In this document: piece after piece, positions 34,752 through 40,270 of the stretch
Layout: the number at the start of each line of letters is the position of its first letter
Numbering within the stretch: the stretch's first letter is position 1
Source of the DNA: Lentisphaerota bacterium
GTDB lineage: Bacteria > Verrucomicrobiota > Lentisphaeria > Victivallales > Victivallaceae
NCBI GenBank assembly: GCA_015061695.1
Contig: SUWA01000016.1
Coordinates: 1 to 40,270, forward strand
Direction: 5' to 3'
DNA length: 40,270 nt
Made by a program: the position numbers and the translations under genes
The notes under the pieces: generated by a model
Told to the model about the DNA's origin: nothing
What the model saw: the letters and a program-made list of their open reading frames with translations, nothing else
Databases searched by the model: none

Positions 34752-35366
34752 TTATTGTTTCTGCGTTTGACTGCTTTGCGCGCTCGCACCCCGGTTGAGT
34801 TCGGTCAGAACTTTTTCCGTTATATCTATAGCATCAACACTGTAAAGCACCAGGCTGGTTTCGTTGATGCTCATGCCGGACGAATCCAGTACCAGTGTAT
34901 AGCCTTCGATGGCGGCCCGGCGGCGGATCTCGGCGCGGATCTCTTCCAGAACTTTCTGCCGTTCTTTGGCGGCGCTTTCCTGCAGCGCTTTGGAGCGTTC
35001 GGCCACATACTGTTCGAGTTCGGCCCGGCGCATACGCAAATCACGGGCGAGTTTTTCGACTTCTGCGCGCTGTTTTTGTTTTTCCTGTTCCTGCAACGCT
35101 ATATTTTGCGATGCGGCCAGTTTTTGATTGTAAAGAGCTTCATCCTTTTTCAGAATTTCGGCCTGCCGGGAAATGTAATTGCGGTAGACCTTGCCCTGTT
35201 CTGCAAAATTCTGTTCGATGATCTTGGTACGGTAATAGTTTTTGAATACTTCGGCCAGATTCACTGTGGCGATCTTCTGTTCGGCCCCGGCAAGCTGCGG
35301 AGTAATCAAAACACTTCCGATACACAACAGGCCCAATATAAATAGTTTGAGGGTTGGGGTCGGCAT
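34752..35366 (-). CDS. skp: OmpH/Skp-family periplasmic chaperone
   Basis: 204 residues: a signal peptide (about 1-28, ending LAGA), IATVNLAEVFKNYYRT (the usual first strand and helix), a long charged coiled coil (about 50-150) forming the two-helix tentacle, and a final strand region (GYTLVLDSSGMSINETSLVLYS). Skp holds unfolded outer-membrane proteins in the periplasm. A ribosome site (CCGGAG) lies 9-10 bases upstream. It lies directly before lpxD as in many Gram-negative bacteria. Confidence 0.88.
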   Translation of the reverse strand: MPTPTLKLFILGLLCIGSVLITPQLAGAEQKIATVNLAEVFKNYYRTKIIEQNFAEQGKVYRNYISRQAEILKKDEALYNQKLAASQNIALQEQEKQKQRAEVEKLARDLRMRRAELEQYVAERSKALQESAAKERQKVLEEIRAEIRRRAAIEGYTLVLDSSGMSINETSLVLYSVDAIDITEKVLTELNRGASAQSSQTQKQ

Positions 35367-35381
35367 CTTTTACTGCTCCGG

Positions 35382-35771
35382 TTACATTTTGCTGCGCTGG
35401 GCGGCTACTTCTGATTCTGCCCGTTCCAGGATTTCGGCCAGAAAACGTTTCTGCTGTTCCGAAGAGAGGGCGCAGAAGGCATCCAGCAGGATCTTTTCAT
35501 CGCTGGTCAGGCTTACCAGATCGTGATGAATCCGGGCCGGCCGGCCAATGATTTTAGGTTGATTGCCGTTAACGGACTGGCCGTTCAAATAGGGTTTGAG
35601 CAGCGGATAAAGCTGCCCCCAGGTATCCTGGTTGATCGACCGGCACTGCCGGTCAAGGTAACGGCTGATAAGTTCAATACGCACTCCGGTTCGGCGGGAC
35701 ATTTCGGCAATGGAGCCCAACCCGTCCACGCAATTCTGCAAGGCTCTGGCCACATCATCTGTAAGTTTCAT
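35382..35771 (-). CDS. Small helix-turn-helix protein
   Basis: 129 residues. Residues ~15-60 read as an XRE-like helix-turn-helix (GSIAEMSRRTGVRIELISRYLDRQC), followed by a Gly/Pro-containing linker and a C-terminal helix pair (SDEKILLDAFCALSSEQQKRFLAEILERAESEVA). AAGGATC precedes the ATG. It sits between the helicase and skp genes with 31- and 15-bp gaps, so it is probably in their operon and may regulate it. No specific family is recognised. Confidence 0.7.
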   Translation of the reverse strand: MKLTDDVARALQNCVDGLGSIAEMSRRTGVRIELISRYLDRQCRSINQDTWGQLYPLLKPYLNGQSVNGNQPKIIGRPARIHHDLVSLTSDEKILLDAFCALSSEQQKRFLAEILERAESEVAAQRSKM

Positions 35772-35802
35772 TTTTCACTGATCCTTATATTAGGTATAGA
35801 TT

Positions 35803-37842
35803 TCATTTCAGCAATTCAAATATCTTGGCAAACTCTGCGTTGATATCGTTTACCGACATTTGCTTGATAAATTCGTAATCATCACCGGCATCGGTCAAAT
35901 CTTCCGGCAGCCGGTAGAGGAAATCCGACGGCACCGAGCGTTCGACTTTGCCGTAGCGGAAGCGCTCGCGGGCGTGAGTCAGCACCAAATGCCGCTTGGC
36001 CCGGGTCAGCGCCACATAAAAGAGCCGCAGTTCCTCATCCAGCGAGTCTTCTTCCATCGCCCGCTCGTTGGGAAAGATCTTCCGCTCCATAGCAACCAGA
36101 AAAACCAGCGGGAACTCCAACCCCTTGGAGGCATGGATGGTCGTCAATATCACGCCATCGCCCTGATCGGATTCATCGGCAGTACGGTCATTTTCTTCCA
36201 GCAGCGCAAACTTTTCAAGGAAGTCCTGCAAGGTGGAGTCTTCGCTCTGCTTGGCTTCGTACTGGGCAATGGAGTTGATGAATTCATCCACGTTTTCGCG
36301 CCGTTTGGTGGCATCTTCAATATCTTTGTAAACTTTCTGCAAGCCATCCAGAAAGCCGGTTTCATACAAATACGCCTTGGTTTTGGCGGCCAACTCGCCC
36401 GGCACGGTGAAAAGACCGCGGTATTTTTTTATGGTTTCTCTCAAGGCCATCGCCGCAGTGCGCGCTTTAGCCGTACAGCTGGCAAGAAATTCATCACAGC
36501 CCAGCGCTTCCAGCATACTTTTAGCTCCGTTCTGACGCAGTTCTTTGAGCTTTTCCACCGCCTTGTTGCCCAGTCCGCGGGGCGGGTTGCCCAGTATCCG
36601 CAGCAGGCTCTGATCTTCGCGCGGGTTGGCAATAAGTTTCAGATAGCTGACCGCATCTTTGACTTCACTGCGCTGAAAAAACTCCTGACCGCCTACCAGC
36701 TGATAAGGTATGCCGCGGCTGCGCAAAGTCTGTTCCAACTGACGCGACAGATAGTTGGAGCGATAAAGTATGGCGCAGTCAGAGTATTTGTACTCGCCGC
36801 GGTGTTCATCAAAAAACTGCGCAATATAATCGGCAATAAATCCGGCTTCGGACTCGGCGCTTTCGCACGCCGCGATCTTAATGAGTTCGCCGTCGCCGAA
36901 TGCACTCCAGAGATTTTTTTCTTTGCGGGCATAACCGCCGGCAATGGCCGCATTGGCCGCTTTCAGAATATTGTTGGTGGAACGGTAGTTCTGTTCCAGC
37001 TTGATCTCCTGCTGGCGGGCGCGCGGAAAGTAATCGGTGAATTTAAGGATGTTTTCCGCATCTGCCCCGCGCCAGCCGTAGATGCTCTGGTCGTCGTCGC
37101 CGACAACACAGAGATTCTGCCGTTCGCCGGCCAGCAGTTTGACCATTTCAAACTGCACGAGGTTGGTATCCTGATACTCATCGACCAGCAGATACCGGTA
37201 ACGTTCTTGACAGCGTTCGCGCACATCCAGGTGATCGCGCAGCAGCCGGTGGGTGAAGAACAGCAGATCATCAAAATCCAGCATATTCTGCAACAGCAGC
37301 TGGTTTTGGTATTTGCTGTAGATTTGAGCGTAGATCTCGTCGCCCGGCGCAGCTGACTGCATGGCTTCTTCCGGCGACAACATCGCGTTTTTGCAGCGTG
37401 ATATATAGTTGGCGGCCTGCGGAATATTAGCGTCATCACGCGCGATCCCGCAGGCAGCTGCCGCCTGTTTGATCAATGACTTCTGGTCACTGTCATCGGC
37501 AATGGTGAAATTGGGCAGATACCCGAATACGCCGATCTCTTTGCGCAGCAGCCGGCCGGCAAAAGCGTGAAATGTCCCCAGGGTGACTTTTGATGCCGCC
37601 TCTTTACCGCACAAATCCGCCAGACGCTCTTTCATTTCGGTAGCAGCTTTGTTGGTAAAAGTCATGCCCAGAATGTGTTCCGGCGCGATTCCGGTGGCCA
37701 GCATGTAGGCAATGCGGTAAGTGATCACCCGGGTTTTACCGGTTCCGGCACCGGCCAGTACCAGCACCGGGCCTTCTATGGTACTGGCGGCACGGCGCTG
37801 TTCCGGATTGAGGCCGGATAATATTGCTTCGGCAGATTGCAT
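35803..37842 (-). CDS. UvrD/Rep-type superfamily 1 ATP-dependent DNA helicase
   Basis: 679 residues, a normal size for Rep/PcrA helicases that unwind DNA 3' to 5' in repair and replication restart. Motifs in order: I GAGTGKT at ~32-38; Ia MTFTNKAATEM; II LLVDEYQDTN; III VVGDDDQSIYGWRGAD; IV EQNYRST; V VILTTIHASKGLEFPLVF; VI LRLFYVALTRAK. All seven look intact. It starts at ATG 37842 with CGGAGAAG upstream, 18 bp after purO. Rep, PcrA and UvrD cannot be separated safely by eye; the length is closest to Rep. Confidence 0.93.
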   Translation of the reverse strand: MQSAEAILSGLNPEQRRAASTIEGPVLVLAGAGTGKTRVITYRIAYMLATGIAPEHILGMTFTNKAATEMKERLADLCGKEAASKVTLGTFHAFAGRLLRKEIGVFGYLPNFTIADDSDQKSLIKQAAAACGIARDDANIPQAANYISRCKNAMLSPEEAMQSAAPGDEIYAQIYSKYQNQLLLQNMLDFDDLLFFTHRLLRDHLDVRERCQERYRYLLVDEYQDTNLVQFEMVKLLAGERQNLCVVGDDDQSIYGWRGADAENILKFTDYFPRARQQEIKLEQNYRSTNNILKAANAAIAGGYARKEKNLWSAFGDGELIKIAACESAESEAGFIADYIAQFFDEHRGEYKYSDCAILYRSNYLSRQLEQTLRSRGIPYQLVGGQEFFQRSEVKDAVSYLKLIANPREDQSLLRILGNPPRGLGNKAVEKLKELRQNGAKSMLEALGCDEFLASCTAKARTAAMALRETIKKYRGLFTVPGELAAKTKAYLYETGFLDGLQKVYKDIEDATKRRENVDEFINSIAQYEAKQSEDSTLQDFLEKFALLEENDRTADESDQGDGVILTTIHASKGLEFPLVFLVAMERKIFPNERAMEEDSLDEELRLFYVALTRAKRHLVLTHARERFRYGKVERSVPSDFLYRLPEDLTDAGDDYEFIKQMSVNDINAEFAKIFELLK

Positions 37843-37860
37843 TGATCAAACTTCTCCGGA

Positions 37861-38496
37861 TCAGGCATCCAGTGTGGCAATATCCAGTTCGCCGTTTTTC
37901 CAGACGGCACAGGCGGCAGTTACCGGATTGGTGAAGTCCTCAAAGACACCGCCATTGATAACGTACTTACAGGCCGAAGCGGCATCGACAGCATCAAACT
38001 TGACATCCGTAAAGCAATCACAGGGGAAGTTGCATTCGTAGGTCGAAATGTAGAAAAGCTGGCCCGGCTGCAGTTCAAATTCGCGCACCAGCACTGCATT
38101 TTTACGCACGATCCCCAGATAACCGGCGGTATCTCCGTTGCCGATACAGGCTACGATGCGGGGGGTATCCAGTGAATCCTTTTCGTAATCCATAGCCAGC
38201 AGCCCCAGCGCAAAGGCATCACGCACCGGCATACCCATGGCGATCTTTTCGATGATCGGGTCAGTCTGCGAGCCGTTGCTGGTCAAGACATACTTGCCGG
38301 CTGTCCGCAGACAGTTGTAGGCAATGTAGGGGTTTTTGCGCAAGTCGTTTTCGTGCCCGGCTTTGGGGACAATGGCAATGCCGGCAGCCGTTTTGATGGC
38401 TTCGCGGTTGGGGAAACTGCGGCTGGAAACCCGATACATTGCCGCGGCATTGCCTTCCGGCGTGAGTCCGATAGCTACGATTCTGCCAAGATACAT
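37861..38496 (-). CDS. purO: Archaeal-type IMP cyclohydrolase (PurO)
   Basis: 211 residues. The start MYLGRIVAIGLTPEG, then YRVSSRSFPNREAI and AIVPKAGHENDLRKNPYIAYNCLR, match the PurO family, which closes the inosine ring from FAICAR in the last step of purine synthesis. Most bacteria use the bifunctional PurH instead. AAAGG precedes the ATG by ~10 bases. It is the first gene of the purO-helicase-HTH-skp-lpxD-Sel1 run. If this genome lacks a PurH cyclohydrolase domain, this is the housekeeping enzyme; otherwise it is redundant. Confidence 0.85.
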   Translation of the reverse strand: MYLGRIVAIGLTPEGNAAAMYRVSSRSFPNREAIKTAAGIAIVPKAGHENDLRKNPYIAYNCLRTAGKYVLTSNGSQTDPIIEKIAMGMPVRDAFALGLLAMDYEKDSLDTPRIVACIGNGDTAGYLGIVRKNAVLVREFELQPGQLFYISTYECNFPCDCFTDVKFDAVDAASACKYVINGGVFEDFTNPVTAACAVWKNGELDIATLDA

Positions 38497-38588
38497 GATT
38501 CAAAACCTTTCATATTCCGGGGCGGTCAAAAAAACAGATCCGCTCCCTTTTTGTTGTTTTTTCAAATGCAAAAATACATTAATATATA

Positions 38589-38617
38589 AATAAAGCGCTA
38601 AAACCGCGATCTGTCAA
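38589..38617 (-). promoter_or_regulatory. Promoter of the purO operon
   Basis: On the minus strand, TTGACA (38612-38617), a 17-base spacer and TTTATT (38589-38594), about 90 bases before the purO start. Confidence 0.6.
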
Positions 38618-38709
38618 GCCGGAAAAACAAAAAAAAGCCAAAAGAGCATCGTCCCGGAGGCGATAAAAGGCAAAATCCTGAAAAAAGTGCAAAAAAAATC
38701 AAAATAAAC

Positions 38710-38737
38710 TTGCTTTTTAAACGAAGTGTGTTAAATT
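38710..38737 (+). promoter_or_regulatory. Candidate promoter of tRNA-Leu
   Basis: TTGCTT (38710-38715), a 16-base spacer, TAAATT (38732-38737), about 45 bases before the tRNA. Confidence 0.45.
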
Positions 38738-38783
38738 AAGTGCACGTTTCCAAACCACAGCGGTTTGAAAACAGCCCAATAGT

Positions 38784-38868
38784 GCTCGGGTGGCGGAACT
38801 GGCAGACGCGTACGGTTGAGGTCCGTATGGAGCAATCCTTGGGGGTTCAAGTCCCCCCTCGAGTACCA
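38784..38868 (+). tRNA. tRNA-Leu (anticodon GAG)
   Basis: A class II tRNA with a long variable arm. The acceptor GCTCGGG pairs with CTCGAGT (two G-U pairs). The anticodon stem TACGG/CCGTA encloses TTGAGGT with anticodon GAG. The T arm is GGGGG-TTCAAGT-CCCCC, and CCA is encoded at 38866-38868. Confidence 0.95.
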
Positions 38869-38896
38869 AAAAATCGAGTTTTTTCTCGTCCCGGAT

Positions 38897-38925
38897 TTGA
38901 CAAATGGGATGTGAAAGTCTATATT
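38897..38925 (+). promoter_or_regulatory. Strong promoter of the tRNA-Thr-tuf unit
   Basis: Perfect TTGACA (38897-38902), a 17-base spacer, TATATT (38920-38925), about 40 bases before tRNA-Thr. No terminator separates the tRNA from tuf. Confidence 0.85.
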
Positions 38926-38972
38926 ATGTTCTGACAACGCAGCGAATCCGCTGTTTGAATGACGATTGTCGG

Positions 38973-39048
38973 GCCTACATAGCTCAGTCGGTAGAGCACG
39001 TCCTTGGTAAGGACGAGGTCATCGGTTCAAGTCCGATTGTAGGCTCCA
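38973..39048 (+). tRNA. tRNA-Thr (anticodon GGT)
   Basis: A cloverleaf with acceptor GCCTACA/TGTAGGC, anticodon stem CGTCC/GGACG around TTGGTAA (anticodon GGT), T arm with GGTTCAAGTCC, discriminator T and encoded CCA at 39046-39048. A tRNA-Thr just upstream of tuf is a common bacterial arrangement. Confidence 0.95.
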
Positions 39049-39121
39049 TTTTTTGAAATAAGACTTGAATCAGTCAATTAATACGAAGTTATAAACTCTA
39101 ACGGCAAATCCGGAGGAAAAA

Positions 39122-40270
39122 ATGGCTAAAGAAAAATTTGAAAGAACGAAGCCGCATTGTAACATCGGTACCATTGGTCACGTTGACCATGGCAAGACCA
39201 CTCTTACCGCGGCGATCACCATGGTTCTGAATCGCAAATTCGGTACCGGCGCTATCATGAACTATGCCGATATCGACAATGCTCCCGAAGAACGCGAACG
39301 TGGTATCACCATCAACACTTCTCACGTGGAATACGAAACTGCCAACCGTCACTATGCTCACGTTGACTGCCCCGGCCACGCTGACTATGTTAAGAACATG
39401 ATCACCGGTGCCGCCCAGATGGACGGTGGTATTCTGGTTATCGCTGCGACCGACGGCCCGATGGCCCAGACTCGCGAACACGTTCTGCTGGCCCGTCAGG
39501 TGGGTGTGCCCGCTCTGGTGGTCTTCCTGAACAAGTGCGACCAGCTCGATGACCCGGAACTGCTCGAACTCGTGGAAATGGAAGTTCGCGAACTGCTCAG
39601 CAGCTATGACTTCCCCGGCGATGATATTCCGATCATCCGCGGTTCTGCTCTGAAGGCTGTGGAAGCTGAAGGCGATCCCGATTCTCCGGCTGCCGAGCCG
39701 ATCCTCAAGCTGATGGAAGCTGTTGACTCTTACATTCCGCAGCCGGCCCGTTCGGTTGATCAGGACTTCCTGATGCCGATCGAAGACGTGTTCAGCATTG
39801 AAGGTCGCGGTACTGTGGTTACCGGCCGTATCGAACGCGGTGTGATCAAAGTTAACGACGAAGTTGAAATTGTCGGTATCCATGATACCACCAAAACCAC
39901 CGTTACCGGTGTTGAAATGTTCCGCAAGCTTCTGGATCAGGGCGAAGCCGGTGACAACGTTGGTTGCTTGCTCCGTGGTACCAAGAAGGAAGATGTCAAG
40001 CGCGGTCAGGTTCTGGCCAAGCCCGGCACCATCACTCCTCACACCAAGTTCTCCGGTGAGATCTATGTGTTGACCAAGGAAGAAGGTGGCCGTCACACCC
40101 CGTTCTTCAACAACTATCGTCCTCAGTTCTACTTCCGTACCACTGACGTGACCGGTTCGATCACTCTGCCGGAAGGCACCGAAATGGTCATGCCTGGCGA
40201 CAACGTTTCGATCAGCGTTGAACTGATCGCCCCGATCGCTATGGAAAAGGGTCTCCGCTTCGCTATCCGC
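39122..40270 (+). CDS. tuf: Elongation factor Tu (3' end outside window)
   Basis: 383 codons are present and the frame is still open at the window edge, so roughly the last 10-20 residues are missing. EF-Tu brings aminoacyl-tRNA to the ribosome using GTP. All G motifs are visible: GHVDHGKTT (P-loop), RGITI (switch I), [12 protein letters not shown] (switch II), NKCD (guanine specificity) and SAL. GGAGG at 39112-39116 sets the start. The codon choice is strongly biased, as expected for a highly expressed gene. It is most likely co-transcribed with tRNA-Thr. Confidence 0.98.
   Translation, partial: MAKEKFERTKPHCNIGTIGHVDHGKTTLTAAITMVLNRKFGTGAIMNYADIDNAPEERERGITINTSHVEYETANRHYAHVDCPGHADYVKNMITGAAQMDGGILVIAATDGPMAQTREHVLLARQVGVPALVVFLNKCDQLDDPELLELVEMEVRELLSSYDFPGDDIPIIRGSALKAVEAEGDPDSPAAEPILKLMEAVDSYIPQPARSVDQDFLMPIEDVFSIEGRGTVVTGRIERGVIKVNDEVEIVGIHDTTKTTVTGVEMFRKLLDQGEAGDNVGCLLRGTKKEDVKRGQVLAKPGTITPHTKFSGEIYVLTKEEGGRHTPFFNNYRPQFYFRTTDVTGSITLPEGTEMVMPGDNVSISVELIAPIAMEKGLRFAIR

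Noticed and set aside
35860-37356. 498-codon plus-strand frame opposite the helicase
   Set aside because: Shadow of the helicase gene, which has all motifs intact.
39098-40096. 332-codon minus-strand frame opposite tuf
   Set aside because: Antisense of a highly biased, highly conserved gene; a commonly seen false frame.

Overview
The window looks like chromosome from a Gram-negative member of the PVC superphylum, most likely the Lentisphaeria (Victivallales-like). That placement is inferred from gene content, not from a search. The clues are LPS genes (lpxD, skp, waaG, waaP), prepilins of the FTLIELL / H-x9-DG kind next to large secreted glycan-active proteins and a LacI regulator, a Chlamydia-Pmp-like GGAI/FxxN surface protein, an archaeal-type PurO, and a tRNA-Thr-tuf unit.

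Layout. 1-550: a ~141-bp hairpin-rich repeat present twice, flanking a remnant of the 3' end of alaS. 909-2068: a small lipoprotein and a zinc-ribbon membrane protein, each followed by a terminator. 2292-13198 (minus): a glycan-utilisation locus. It holds a LacI-type regulator, a prepilin and three tandem ~1000-residue secreted CBM9-like/TIM-barrel proteins. One palindromic operator occurs at the lacI promoter and again before the second large gene. 13403-14120: tRNA-Cys, then ~560 bp of GC-rich 99-bp tandem repeats. 14143-14952: a prepilin gene whose promoter-proximal segment, carrying the RBS and first codons, lies inverted between 7-bp inverted repeats. 15042-21282 (minus): a closely packed run waaG-waaP-truA-nikR-STAS-TRIC channel-VOC-uxaC. 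21425-23120 (plus): SpoU methyltransferase and a DUF89 protein. 23372-23591: a rod-shaped structured RNA ending in a terminator. 23652-32227 (plus): a TibC/Aah-type protein O-heptosyltransferase followed by a 2448-residue repeat adhesin. 32336-38496 (minus): purO-uvrD/rep helicase-HTH-skp-lpxD-Sel1 protein. 38784 to the end (plus): tRNA-Leu, tRNA-Thr and tuf, which runs off the window.

How the parts fit. The minus-strand locus at 2.3-13.2 kb reads as a carbohydrate-inducible unit: LacI represses its own promoter and a second site, and the secreted proteins bind and probably cleave a glycan. The LPS genes imply an outer membrane with a phosphorylated core. The heptosyltransferase-adhesin pair is a dedicated glycosylated surface-protein system. 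Within the window the adhesin has neither a signal peptide nor an autotransporter barrel.

Strongest candidates for something undescribed: the invertible prepilin start (14798-14894), the structured RNA before the adhesin operon, and the barrel-less heptosylated adhesin.
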